NCBI RefSeq assembly: GCF_009730915.1
Contig: NC_052479.1
Location: 30,319,610-30,383,609, forward strand
DNA from: Dioscorea cayenensis subsp. rotundata
Lineage: Eukaryota > Streptophyta > Magnoliopsida > Dioscoreales > Dioscoreaceae
Reading direction: 5' to 3'
Length of the DNA: 64,000 bases
In this document: positions 21,685 to 35,300 of the stretch, piece by piece
How the letters are laid out: the number at the start of each line of letters is the position of its first letter
Numbering within the stretch: position 1 is the stretch's first letter
Position numbers and translations under genes: made by a program
Notes under the pieces: generated by a model
What the model saw: only the letters and a program-made list of their open reading frames with translations
Told to the model about the DNA's origin: nothing
The model's database searches: none

Positions 21685-24600
21685 ATGGAGACGATCACCA
21701 TGGTGGCGAAGTATAAGACCTCGGTCAAGGAGCCTGGGATCCCGGGTGTTCTAAAGATGGTGCTTGTTTTCTCCTTTCATCGATTTCTCTTGTGATTTTC
21801 TTTGATTTCTTGCTGAATTACTGTTTTGTTTATTGTTTCTTTTTGCATTCGTACATCATTTAGTTTTAAATCTAGTTAGATTTGGTTGAAGGTTTAACCG
21901 CCAGAGAACACTGAGAATGGTACTGATTAATGCTCATACGTGGTATGAATTTGGTGTGAATTCCTCAATGTATTGAGATATTTGAGCTTGGATTCTCATT
22001 ATATTAGCGAATTTGAAATTTAGTTCAGTACTCTGGACATGGGAGAGGAGAGTGAGGTGCTGCTATGGCAGTGTTCCTTTCTTCTCGCAGTCTTAGTAGA
22101 TCTAGAGGGTTAATTTCGTGTTGCAAACTTAATTGATTTAGTGATCTGTGTGTTTTCTTAAAAATGTTGCCCTGCTGATGATGATGTATTTGGATGTTGT
22201 GCTGCAGATGGAGGATAGATTTGTTTTTGCTCCAAATGATCCTCGGCTGTCAATGAATCTAAATGTTGATTTTAGGCAAATTAAAGGTACTCCCATTCCT
22301 TTTTGTCCTTTTGAATTTTTTTTATGTAAGTTTGTTTGAAAACTATTTTCTAGAATCTCATTTGTTGACATGTTGATCTTGTTTTTTGTTACTACTGAGC
22401 ACTTTTAATATGTAGAAACGTCTACTTCTTCTCTGTCTCTCTTGCTTCATTAACTTATTTAGGCCTTTATATTATGCTTTTTTATTTGTGTATTTATTAT
22501 TGAAGTTGGCTTACTTTCTGCTATGTAATGAATTAGGTCACAAGTTCAGCAAAGATGGCTCCAAACAAGCATTGTTAAATCTTACACAAGATCCTGAAAA
22601 GGTAATACCATTCATGCGGTGCACTAGTGTTAGTTTTATTGTAGAAGCCAATGTGGAGGAAACATCAGAAGTTCAATGCCATGACATGGGCTTGTGATCG
22701 CTCATGCAATTTTTTGTAATTTATTTGTTTGATTTATTTTTGTGTTTGAAGTTTCATTTGGTAGGTATTGTAGAATTTAGCTTTTTACAGCTTCTAAATG
22801 TTCCTGATGTACATCCAGGGTGGGGGCTATATTTTTGAGTTCAACAATTTTCCTGATCGCAATGCTTGCCGTGATTTTGTGGGTGAGTGTCAGCTTTGTT
22901 AATGATGGCTTTTTTAGTTTCACCTGATTTCTGATGATTTGCTGCACACCATGCATATAATCATTTTGAGACATAAATAGTGCCTCTAGTGTTTCTAGTA
23001 TTCTTACCTTTCAATTTCCATATAAGAATTAGAATAGCTCGGGAAACTACCCAATTTTTTTTTAGTCTTTGACTCATTGGTTTTCTGGGATGAGGTACTC
23101 AGAGCCGTATAATGGGGCAAATCTTTCCCAACAGTTTTTGCATACACAAGCATTCCAACTTGAAACCATTAAGTGATCCAAGTCTCTAGCACTTGGAGTT
23201 TCCACTTTGGTAGAAACTACCCAATTATCGTTAACTAGCTGTTATACTTGAGAAATGGGTGTTTCCTGTTTCTGCTCAATCTTTATCTCATAGAATTTTA
23301 AATTTACAATGCTTGTGGTGGTTATTAGGTGCGACTTAACTAATCAGGCAAGTCATGACTTCGCCAAACTTGGTTAGAAAGATTACGTTAAGCTTCATTG
23401 CAACTGTAAAAAATGAATCTTATTTTATTATTGTAAGAATTTAGAGTTGCTGATTTTTGAACAGGAAAAGTACTGGGAAGGTTTCAGTCTGCTGAAAAAC
23501 CACCAGCCTCGCGGCAGGCTGAACAACTCAGCACCAAAGAGCTGGAGCGGCGTATGAAGTTGCTGACAGAAGACAGGTGAATTTACTGGTCATGGTTACG
23601 GCTTCCTTAATTTCATGTTTATGAATTCCAATTGTTACCTCTAAGAATTAGAACAACCCTTAGTTTTTGTTATGCATCCTGTTTTGGACTTTTTCTTCAT
23701 TTTTCGGTTGTTTACGATGATCACACACATGTTTAAAACAAATAGAAAAGTAAGCATTTGAATTTATAATTTTATAATGAATGATGAACTGTTATGGTTG
23801 ACTGAGATGGTATATGATATTTGATGAAAAGCTGTCAGTTTCCAAGATTTAATGTGCTAAGATTAGGTCAATTTCCATGTCATCTTTTTAGTTAGCTTGT
23901 CTTCAGTTCGACATGCATAACAAGTTGGATTCATGCAAATGGAGCCAAGACTTGGCAGCTATTCGGTGGTTTGTATGCATCTGTGCTGCACTTATCCATA
24001 TGCTGTGCTTGTTCTCTGTACTTTTTTCTACCAACAAAATATTGGCGGTGCTGAAAGGAATTCTTCACAGTGAACTGCAGAACTTGCACAAACAATTAGT
24101 TGCCAGTGGCATATTGATGGACTCAGAATTTTGGGCAGCAAGGAAGGTAAAATTAGTTTTTAGGCTACATGTAACTAATTTTTCACTTCAAAGATAATGT
24201 GTTGTGATTTTAAGATTTTTGAGCATTCTATCCTCTTATTATGTTCTTACATCTAGGACTTCTTTCTTTGGCAGAGTTTACTCGACAATGATAACTACGG
24301 AGCGCCAAAGCAGCGGGCAGGATTCAAAAGTGCTATGCTGGCAGATGTTAAACCATTGGCTGATGGTCGGGTATAGAATACTGTCTTTATTTCCTCTCTT
24401 TTGTCATTTACCTTTCTTGATGGTTCTTTTGGTTCAATATATTATGCTCCTTTTGCTAAAATCTAGTAATCTACATCCTATACTCTTTAATCTGCTGTTT
24501 ATCTACGGAAGTCATTAAGAATGTTGATTTGCGGTTTATTACTTTTCTGTTGCTTTATTCCACTTTTGGGTTTTATATATATTTCCGGAATTATATGTAT

Positions 24601-27600
24601 ATTAAATTTTGATATTAACAATTGAAGTTACGTTGCAGACCAATAAAGTTACATTCAGCTTGACTGCCGAGACTATTCATCAAGTATGCACCCTTTTTTT
24701 TTTTTTAATAAATTTTTTTTTTCTGTTCATTTAATCAAGCTCTTGTATATTCCTCATTTGCTTCTGTCGGACACTTGTTCTACTGGTTGGCTCAAATGAC
24801 CATAAAGAAAGACATTGATATACTTTTATTTTTCATTGCTCTCTCTAAAGTTTGCTTGAAACTACTCTCATGAGGGTGTTGATATATGTTCACAAGTGCC
24901 TTAGAGGCCTTAACCTATTTATTCTCTGGAATAAATTTTGATGACTATTTTCAAAATTATCTAGAAGGACATGGATTATTTTCTTGGCCTGAATCTGGGA
25001 GAGGTTATGTTCGTATTCCAAGTTTCTGAGCTCTGAATCACAGACTACCGCTATTCCTTGTGGTTTCTTTCTGGTTTGGAATTGGATAGTTTATTTCTCC
25101 GTTATGGTCATTGCTCATAGTTTCTAACAAGTCTTTATTGTTGGATACAAACCACACACATGGTGGTATTTTTGGTTCAATCCAACCCAAAGGTTTAAGC
25201 TAATAGGATGAGAGATCTAAACCTATATTCTATATCGATATTTTACTAATTCAACCAATGTGGCACTATTAGTTCCTCTAAGATGCCACCTTGATACATG
25301 CTAGTCTATTTAGTTTTGTCGTTTTGCATAGCAAACCGACTAACGAAGCTTTTGTGTCATGTTAAATGCAAACCTTACATATTATCTAGGCTCAAGTCAA
25401 CCTAAAAAGCTTAGACTTATATGATGTGAGGACTGTACATATATGTTCATATCCTTATTTCAATAACTTAGCAAATGTGGGACTATTAAATGAAACTGAC
25501 GGTTAGTGTCTGAGCTTTATCAATGGATATTCATGAAACTGATGATTTAGCTATTCGTTTGTCTATCTGTCTGCACCCTCTCTAACATTAATTGTCATAT
25601 GATGCTTCTGCAGATTTTTGCTGAAAAGCCTGCTGTGCACCGAGCATTTCTCACTTATGTTCCCACCAAGGTGAAAATATAATGTTTTGAATTAAAAGTT
25701 TTGACCATATTGTTTGTCTTTGCTAGTTGACCAACAATTTTAATTTCTTTCATTTACCCCTGTTTCTGCAATATATTTCCTAAACTAGATGTCAGAAAAA
25801 GATTTCTGGACCAAATATTGTAGAGCTGAATATCTTCACAAGACAAAAAATTCAGTGGCTGCTGCAGCAGAAGCGGCTGAAGATGAAGAGCTTGCTATAT
25901 TTCTTAAACATGATGACATATTGGCAGATGAAATCCGCCGCAAGGTGCTGCTTCTTACAGAAACCTTGTACTAAATAGCTCACTCATTCATAAATGTAGA
26001 CCTGCTTTTAGTGTAACTACTTTTCTTCAAATTCATTTGTGTATTTGAATTTGCCACATGGCCCTCTGTTTTCATCAGTTTTTATTAATCCATTTTGTAA
26101 GTTTTTTGCAGATCCAACGAGTGGATCCGACCCTTGACATGGAAGCTGATTTGGGGGATGACTACATGCATCGTCCTGTAAATAACCTTTCTTTTGTATT
26201 GCTTCTTTAAGTTGTTTATGATGCTTGGTAATTTCTTGGAAAAACTTCTACTTCCCATTCTCATCAAGAGTCGTAGCTCTTATTCTTTAAGCAATGTCGG
26301 CATTGATTTGTACTTTTCAGGGATTATGTGAACATTTTCTTGATTCTTTATAAGTATTACATTGAGGAAATAATGTTCGTCTCCATTCTTTGAGTTGTAT
26401 AGCATTGTTCCTGTTCTTCCCATGTCTCTGTGTAAAACTTTGTTTTGTCACTTAACTCTTTGGGAGGTTAGTTATATTTTATGATTATTTTGTATATAGG
26501 ATCATGGAATTCTTCGTGATGGAAGCAAGGAGACTGTTGAAGGCGATAATGAGTTTTCAAGGAGGACCCTGTCTCAGGATCTTAATAGGCATGGGTCTGT
26601 TGTTCTTGAAGGAAGGACATTAGGTATTTGCAGTAAATTATGTATCATGTTAAATATAATTTAGACATGGTCGAAAGTGCTGCATTTTTTCTAATAACTT
26701 TTTGCAAATGATTCTCTTTGTCCAATTGTTTACTTGAAGACCTCAATCTTCTCTCTGACCAGTTCTATGTCAAGACTTTTTCATCATGTGCAGTGGATGT
26801 ACATTTGAGCTTTTGCTTATCTAAACAATTAGTTCTGTTCCTAATGGCTTTGTTGCCTAATCATTGGATATGTTTCTTGGCTTAACAATCACCTAGAATA
26901 CTTAGCAACCTTTTTTCCTTGTTAACATGTGGTTGCAAAAACTTACATGCTTACTATTTTGAGATTCTGGTTATGTTCCTCTTTGATTGTCCTGAATCAA
27001 GTACTCCCTACTTGGTCATGAGAAAAGGTTTTTCATCATCACTCTGTTGATGGAGCCTAAAACATTCAAAAGTTTCTTGAACTTCATTGTAGGGGGGTTT
27101 AGGCATTAGGGAAAGGTTGGATGATAAGAACTTATCTTTCCTGAGGGCACTGCCTAGTTCTCTTTCGACAGGTGCACTTGTTGCTTGAATACTGATGTAT
27201 TAATATTTAGACTTCCATTTTCAGCACAAGGCTAAGTCTTTATCCATGTGATAACAAGTGTGTGATGTGTGACCATGTGCTTTTTATGTGCATACAGATG
27301 TTGAGTTGGGAGACACAAGAACAGTGGCTGAAGCACTTGCAAGGTCCAAACAGGGTTAGAATGAATTTTTCAATGCATTTTCATTCTTTCTTGTACTGTT
27401 AAATTTGTTTCTCTGTTCTCTTCTGATGTACGCTTTATTTCTATGCAGGGTTGTCTACTGAAAATTCTGATGAGAATGTGCACATGGAAAAGTCAGAGAG
27501 GGTTTGTCGTATGACTGAAATCGAGGATCTTCAAGCACCTCGAAGTTTTCCAGTTGCACCACTCTGCATAAAGGTGCTTAGAGATGGCTGTATGTCAAGT

Positions 27601-30542
27601 TCTTAACAGCTTGTAATGTTCCACAATAAGTCACAAGGGTATATAACTTGCGTTACAGGATCCGCGCGAATATTTTGATTCTCAACAAGCCAATGCATTG
27701 AAGACTTTGGGTGACAATGGTACTGGAATGAAACCCATGGACTGTAACTTGAGTGCTGAAGAGGCCTGGATTTATTTGATCGGGCAGATTTCTCAGGTGA
27801 AAGTGAGAGGGTTCAATCATCCGATAGTCCAATCTGAAGCAGCTCTTAAGGTATATTTATGTCAATTCTCAACCAAGATGGTTATGTGTTTTTCTGGAAA
27901 AGAAATCATTATATGATAGGCCCATTAAATCTTAATGTCAACTGTCAAGACTGAGTCACTTCTGTCATTGGGTGAAAAAAAACCACTATTGAATGTAGTT
28001 TTTGTTGTTGGTGGAACGATCATGGGAGCTATATTTTAATACTTGGACAAGAAATTAAGCCATATCTGTAGTTTCATTATTGCCCAGTAACTCTGGCATA
28101 ATAATATTGAAAGGAATTGGAATCAATTGATATATGGCAGATGGAATGATTGATTCTATATTGATTACAAATATAAATAATGTAGGTAACAATGATGAGC
28201 TGAGACCTCAAGTATGATCATGAAGGACTTTTAAGTTGAAATATAGAGTATTGCTTCTATAATGGGTATGACAAAAACAGTTTTGCATTCTTAGGTTCAA
28301 ATTTTTCTGGAAAGGACTGTTTTAGTATTTTGCCATTTTGTGCTTAAGTGCTAGCTCATGTTGTGTAATGCTGTTTGAATAGGATCGCTTTTTAATGCTT
28401 GGACACAGTTTAGCATGACTGGTGCATATAGCTCATACTGTAAAGTTCTGGAGCTGTCTTCTCTAATATGATCTAATGATTTTCAGATGCATTTATTCTT
28501 TTAAGCAGCTTAACATTTGAAATGGTGATTACGTGCCATGCCTTTAGTTTAATCTATTATGGTAGGGATTGGTCATATTTTTGCCATCATTATTTATCAT
28601 GTTTGGAATGGCTATGTTGTTATCCGTATTTATCAATCATAACAATTGCATGGAGCAGGAAACCCTAACTACCTCACTGGTATGAGCTAGGTTCTTAATG
28701 GGTTGAATCAAAACCTATCAAGTACCAAGTACCAGTTTGGAAAGAACTCTCAGGAGAGTGTCCTCGATAGGTTACCTCGCAAAATCAAAGATGACCTTTT
28801 GAATGTAAGTTACCTCTGTGAGTTTATCATTCTTTTAGTTTACAAGATGTTCCCTTTTTATCACTTTGCCAATCTCTTCAACTATATTAGCTTATAGTTA
28901 AAACATCTCCCTATTAAATGTTCATTTGTAAAAAATAAAATTTAGACCAACATGGCAACAAGTTCTACCTCTACACCTGATTATTATATTTATATATGGA
29001 TAAACAATTTTCTTGTTTGATATGCTCATCTTCAAAAAGTACTCACTGACTTGGGCACCTTGAAAATGCTTTTCTCCCTTGTACTAAAAAACTATTAATT
29101 TATTTCAGCACTGGTCTACCATTCAAGAGCTACTTCGACATTTCTGGTCATCGTATCCAATCACCGCAGAACATCTAAGTAAAAAGGTAAATTGCGCAAT
29201 GTTATCCTAATTCACTGCAAAGCACTTCTTACATATTAGAGCAGTTTGGCACTCATGATCAAACTTCCGCTGGCCCTTCATTTAGTTAACCTTCTCCATT
29301 ATAGGTCGGACGTTTGAAGGATGCTATGACCGAGATTTATGTCAAGTTACAGGTATGCCATCAAGCAGCTCTATCAAATTCTACGCTTCACTTTACTTTA
29401 GATATTATATATAATTTTCTTGGTGAATCCATCATATATCATGTGTTCATATAAAGTATCGATTTCTATATGTAACTCTCACCTTCTTCCAATCTGTTTT
29501 TTTAATGAAATGGTCAGGAGATAAAAGAGTCTGTGCAGGGAGACTTCCGACATCAGGTCTCTCTCCTTGTCCAACCCATGGTTCAGGTAATTCACTATTG
29601 TGTTTGTGCTTTCAATTTAACTCCATCCTCTGACTATTATTATTGAACTTTATACTGAACTAGAGCAATTAAACTTTACCAAATGAAATGATTGATTACC
29701 ATCAGGTCTCTCTCCTTGTTTTTGATCCAGGTTAAGTAATATGGGGATAAATGGATCAACAATTAGAATAAGGAAATATTGTTCAACAAATCATCATGAG
29801 ATTAATATTTTCATTTATGTTTATCCTACAAACAAACCAACTCCTGATATGAGATAACATCTTGCATAAATACGGCATGAAAACGTTATCTTAGGTTTAA
29901 CAAACGAATACTCGTTCATCTTATCCATCTTTAGCTGAAAAGATAATAAAAATAGTTGTAGGGAAATTACTCGACATAGTGACACGATACGACACGGACA
30001 CAGTGATACGGTAATTTTTAAAAATTAAAGACACGGGTACGGCAAGACACGGTTATATAAAAAAAAAATTATATATTTATATAAAATATTTATTATAAAT
30101 ATAAATCTATATAGTTTTCATGTAATATATGTCATATATTTACTTATAGATTAATTTGGTAATCTTGTGTATTAGGAAGTAATTAGGAGTAATTTAAAAA
30201 AATCATTTACAAAGCATATGAGTGTCTGGCGGTGTTCACGGTGTGACCTGAAATCCGTGTGTCCAACATGGGTATGACACGGGTACGTCAAGCTCTCTAA
30301 AATGTCTGTGCTTCATAGCTCATAGATAACAAAAATACACTTTATTAACGGTTATTCCTTTTTACCAAACACGACATAAACGTTCTCAATGATTATAATA
30401 TCACTCATGTATAATTATTATTTTTTTTTAAATTAAATTTTGTGGGTTGCAGGCACTGGATGCAGCATTTGCTTATCATGACAATGAACAGCAAAAACGA
30501 GTATCAAAAGGTGGGGCTAAACCAAATGGGTTTGTGCTTTAG
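21685..30542 (+). CDS. TFB1: General transcription factor IIH subunit 1 (p62/TFB1)
   Basis: Core TFIIH subunit for Pol II transcription and nucleotide excision repair. Twenty exons give 595 residues: 21685-21759, 22208-22286, 22537-22601, 22819-22882, 23465-23576, 24071-24146, 24275-24370, 24639-24683, 25614-25670, 25789-25944, 26112-26177, 26500-26623, 27298-27354, 27449-27573, 27659-27850, 28691-28804, 29109-29186, 29305-29352, 29518-29586 and 30453-30542. All junctions are GT-AG and in phase. An N-terminal PH-type domain (about 8-105; VKEPGIPGVL, GYIFEFNNFPDRNACRDFVG) is followed by two BSD domains with their FW signatures (DSEFWAARK near 154, EKDFWTKYCRAEYL near 230). The C-terminal helical part matches the plant p62 length (about 590). 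The last intron carries a CACGG-rich repeat. Confidence 0.93.
29960..30320. repeat. CACGG-rich transposon-like repeat in p62 intron 19
   Basis: Clusters of ACACGG words (GATACGACACGGACAC, GACACGGGTACGGCAAG) at the left and CCGTGTGTCC, GACACGGGTACGTCAAGC at the right flank an AT-rich centre. It looks like a common plant dispersed repeat. The transposon class cannot be assigned by eye. Confidence 0.45.
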
Positions 30543-30799
30543 ATACTTATACTTGGTTGCTTCCTTTTACTGTATATTTTAAATCAAATTTTGTTTTGCA
30601 TTAAAAAAAAAAAAGTAAAAGTTTTCAGGGTAGGGTCCAAGTTTTCTCTCTGAGAGGGCTCTCTCATATAATTCAATACAGTTTTCTCATACTCATGCCA
30701 TGTGTAGTGTGTTATATTTTCTTTGCCTTGTTATTTATAAATTTTATTACTGAAGCTCCTCTCTCTCTCTCTCTGGTTGATTGGTTTCCATTTTTCTGG

Positions 30800-30833
<34 letters not shown>

Positions 30834-31250
30834 GATGAATGTTTACAGTGTTTTGTTGGATTGGAAATTAGCTTCCATTTAGTAATTTCCTGTTTAATTG
30901 CGGTTGTTTTAATTTAAAATTTTTAAATTAAAGACTGAAACTGAGAGAGACTGGAAGATGGTAAGATGATTTGTTGCAATGATGATATAGTTAAAGTAGG
31001 TGTTTCAGATTTTAAAGAGCTGTTTGGTATTTTGCCTTCTCATATTTTATAAAAGATATTCTCAACAGTTGATGGGTGTGCTGGGCCTGCTGGCATCGGA
31101 ACAAGTTAAGAATGCTGTAGTTTGAATTTGATTTGACATTTTTTTTTAATAAAAATCCAGTTAATTAAATAAAAAATTTAATCAACATTGTTGTATTTAT
31201 TTCAATTAAATTAAATTTTAGAAAGAAGGTTGTTTTTTATATGATTCTAT
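30543..31250. other. 3' UTR and intergenic DNA after p62
   Basis: Contains CT repeats (30758-30774) and an (ATT)n run (30801-30832). The p62 3' UTR must lie here. No further gene seen. Confidence 0.6.
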
Positions 31251-31251
31251 C

Positions 31252-31531
31252 TGGTATAATACCTGAATTAGTCTTTTTTTACTTTTCTCTCTTTTCCTTT
31301 TTAGTTCTTTTACATTAATCCTTTTATTATTGAAAATGGTCCTTTATTTTTGAAAATTGTCCAATTTTGTCCCTCTATTTTTAATCTCTTCGCATCTAGT
31401 TTCTCTACTCTTGGAAATATAGCCATTAATTGGTTTATTTTAGAGTAGAAGGGATTAAGTAGAACTATTTTCAAGAGTAGAGAGACAAAAAAAAAAAGTA
31501 AAATATAAGGACTAATTTAGATATTATACCA
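31252..31531. mobile_element. MITE with GGTATAATAC terminal inverted repeats
   Basis: About 280 bp. The left end TGGTATAATACCTGAATTAG and the reverse complement of the right end (TGGTATAATATCTAAATTAG) match over about 22 bp with few differences. No coding capacity. The same terminal sequence occurs in the fold-back at 58731-58995. Confidence 0.65.
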
Positions 31532-32036
31532 TTTTATCCCAATTTTATAGATCTTCAATAGGGCTGTTTTTTTTTTCTTTTTAAAAAAATAAATATAGTA
31601 AAACTAAGCCAGGGATTAGAGAATCCCTATTTATAAACGGCGCAGTAAAAAGCTCACAATTATGATAATGGGTTACAATTATTATTTTTATTTTATTTTC
31701 AAAAATTTTTGTTCTGAAAAGAGTTCTTCATATTTAACCTGAACAACATAGTGAAACATCATCAATTACCCTGCTTCTCATTATTACTACTAATTTTCTA
31801 ATACATCTTTCTCATGGCCACTGTGCATAGAATATTATTAGATAAATGAACCACTAAAACCATCTCCTTCATGCGCTATTTCACTAAACAAAGAAGGCAC
31901 TTTACACCATGCACTTCTAATTATTACAATCCATCTTTGAACTAAAAACTAAAAAAAAAAAAATCAAAATGAATACTTACAAATTAAAACACTATTAAAA
32001 AGGAAGCTAGAAAGCAAGGACAAGTATTGTTAAGAC
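31532..32036. other. AT-rich spacer between convergent genes
   Basis: Lies between the 3' ends of p62 (+) and the FGGY kinase (-). It must hold the kinase 3' UTR on its right side. Otherwise no features seen. Confidence 0.5.
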
Positions 32037-32360
32037 TTATGAGAGTGCTTCTGCCATGATGGAACGATATGATAACTGTTGTTCATAGAGTGATCTGAAA
32101 ATTTGATACTTTGCATCATGGTACTTCTTTACTTTTGGGTCTTTTGACGGATGAATCACCTGCCAAAAAAACAGAAAAAAAAAATCCACATTTAAATTGC
32201 AATAATTCATATTTTATTTCTAAGGTAAACTAAAATTAACCCTGAAAATTATGGGTTCCATACATCAAATATTTATTTAATTTGCTGTTAAACTAAAATT
32301 TCCATGTTTCAGGTGATCACCTTCTGTTAAATTTACTTGCCCACTCTTACATTCTTCTTC

Positions 32361-32396
<36 letters not shown>

Positions 32397-35300
32397 TTAT
32401 ATAAAATAATAAATTTTTTAGCTTAACAGAAACAACAGACTTATCATTGACAAACTCCACCAGTGTTTAAGGTTTTTATTGAAGTAACTTTTCCTTTTTC
32501 TCTCTTCTTCATAATGAAAAAGAGAAAGCCTTTTCAGCTAACAAATAATGTGATTTCATGTGATTTGATGATAGGAATCATCAAGTTAATAGTTAAGCGG
32601 ATATTAAGGTGAAAACCTAGCAATAATATATGAACAAAAAATTGGGTAATGTATGTGAGAAACTGGAATTAAATAATGTACCTGGCCGGCTGCATTTAGT
32701 GCTTTCATGGCATCATGAAGGCTTGGATATTGTTTGGAGGCAACAGCTCCCAATATGGCAGAACCCAGGAGCACTGATTCATTCTCTTTTGGAAGAATAA
32801 TTGAACATCCTACAACTCATATGTCTTTTATAAGTCCACATACAAAGTAATCAATTGTCAAAAAAAAAAAATATACGAAACATACCAACAATATTTGCAT
32901 GTTCCTGAAGATATAATGGGTTTTTGGCAAGACCACCACAAGCAAGAAGTGTATTAATCTGAAGATGAATCAAAGGAACAATAATTTCATTTACCTTTTA
33001 ATTCAATCACGCACATCATATGGTTATTTATGGCATAACCTCATGTTCATATATGTCGAGAACTAGAAACTGACGTGCAAAATGATTACCTTGTGGCCAT
33101 GAGAATTGCAGTGCTCCACAATGTGACGTGTGCCATATGCAATACCTTGTATTGCTGCGAGGTATAGAAGGGCCAACTGTTTCTCACTACTATCAAGTGT
33201 TAAGCCACAAATCGTTCCTTTAGATTTCGGGTCGGCAATCGGTGACCTGAGACATTGAATTTTAGACAATTTATAAGTATTGAGTATCTCAGTGAGCAAT
33301 GAGTGAATGAAATGATTAAATTTACAGGAGCCAATCACTTGGGCGCAAATATAAGTAGAATTAGATTAGTTGATCTTATAAATTCATAAATCCAAACTGT
33401 ACTAATCTAAAAATATATATCAGATTATTGTTCTTCTATTTTAAGTGTTTGCTGCCTTGATGACTCCATCCCCAATAAATCAGACTTTCAACAAGTTCAT
33501 CAAGATGTTATCAAATGCGCCTAGGTCACAACTCGTGTTCTAGAATTTTAAAGGCTACCCATTTATAGATGGGATGCAGGAGATCAGATGTAAGTTGGAA
33601 AGATTGGAGAGGTTAATGGTCCATTGAACAAAAGGGAGGAACACAACTCCAACCACACACATGAGTGTCAGAAATTACAGGATGTGAACAAGATTATTGC
33701 TAATTCTTCACCCCACTTATTCAGGACAGCATAGATCATGCATAAAATTACAACCGAGAAGGTGCATTATTATAACCAAAACTATGCAGTTGTTTTTGTC
33801 AACATAATAGAACTTAAATTGTTTTAAAGTTCTTTTTCCCCAAGAAAAAAAAAAGTTTCACGCCACATAAGGGGAAAAAATTCAGATGAAATTTCATTAA
33901 GTACATACCTATTGCCATGGAAATCAGGAAGGATATGTATGTTCTCAGTTAAGGCAGAGAGAAATGGGACTTTCACCTCATGAACCATTGATTCTAACAT
34001 TCTGTTCAATAATTCAAAGAGGGAGATATCTGCAATTGGTCATCGAACAACTCTGGTTAGATACCGATGGCTTATTTGGGGGAGAAAAGGAACCCATTAA
34101 TGTAGTTCAATTAAAATCATATTTCACCCATATAAATAAAAAAGTTAGATAGAAAATCGAATTAGCTGAAACTTGACTTACGCTGGGCTGCAGCTCTATT
34201 AGAAAGAAGAGGGGCCGCCTTATGGTTCTCAACCAAGTGATCTAACAGAGCACCAGTGGCACTCTGGCCGCCTTCCGTAAGCCAATACTCAGGTACCATT
34301 GCTGAATACACACACAAAAGTTATCTAGTGTTGGAGCATAAAAAATGAATTTGAGACAGGAAAGAAAAAAAAAAGTGCATGGTATATAATTTCCAGAAAT
34401 ACTAAGCTAGAAATACCTGACCAAAAAGGACCCCATACGCCTGGAATAAATAATTTGCTCTCAGAGACAGCCATATGACAAGTAGATGTCCCACAAACTA
34501 ACACCATCCGGTTGCCAATCGCTCCATTATCAGGCACTAAATAGAACACAAAATTCTCTTGTATCAAAATATAAATAATTTACCAAGCAAATATCAATTG
34601 AATAAACAAGCACTGTGGCAAACAAATTAAAAATGGTATTTACAAGTATTATTGTCCTGAGATCCTGAGTTAGGCACACTTTCCATCACGCCGACACCAC
34701 CAGCATGAGCATCAATCAGAGAAGTCCCAACAGGAGTCCCAGCTAATAGACCTAACTCCTGAAATTGCAAAAGCATCATGTAGATTTTAGTCTCAGATAT
34801 TTGTTGTCTTCTGGGCACAACTTATATAATGTGGCGCTCTTCTTTTGCTTCTATATAAGAATGCTAACTTCATTAATTGACTTCTAAGAAGCGCCACGTG
34901 AAATCAATCTGAATTCATCACTAATAAGTTTCTTGCCTTGGCAGCGGTAGGTGTTAGACCCGAACCCATAGGATGACCGGGAAAGGCTACACTCCGTCCT
35001 GTGTTTGTCAAGAGAATTGAAGTCAGAAGAGTGCAAGAATTCGTTGCATATATCAATCTATCTATGATATGGCACAGATGGAAAAGAATATGAAATATGA
35101 CACTGTACTAAAAACTCTGTCAAACAAGAGTTATTCTCGAGGGAAGTTATGAATAAAATTGTTTCAAACAGTTAATATGGTTCAATAACCCAGTCTTTTT
35201 ACATTCTCAGCCAATTCATATGCATACTGCATTCACAAGTTCATCATAGTACTTTCTAGGCATAGTTATGGACAAGAGTAGGTTTAAAAGAAGCTCACAA

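Noticed and set aside
28373-28560. Extra exon in p62 intron 15
   Set aside because: The flanking exons join in frame without it and give the family's expected sequence.
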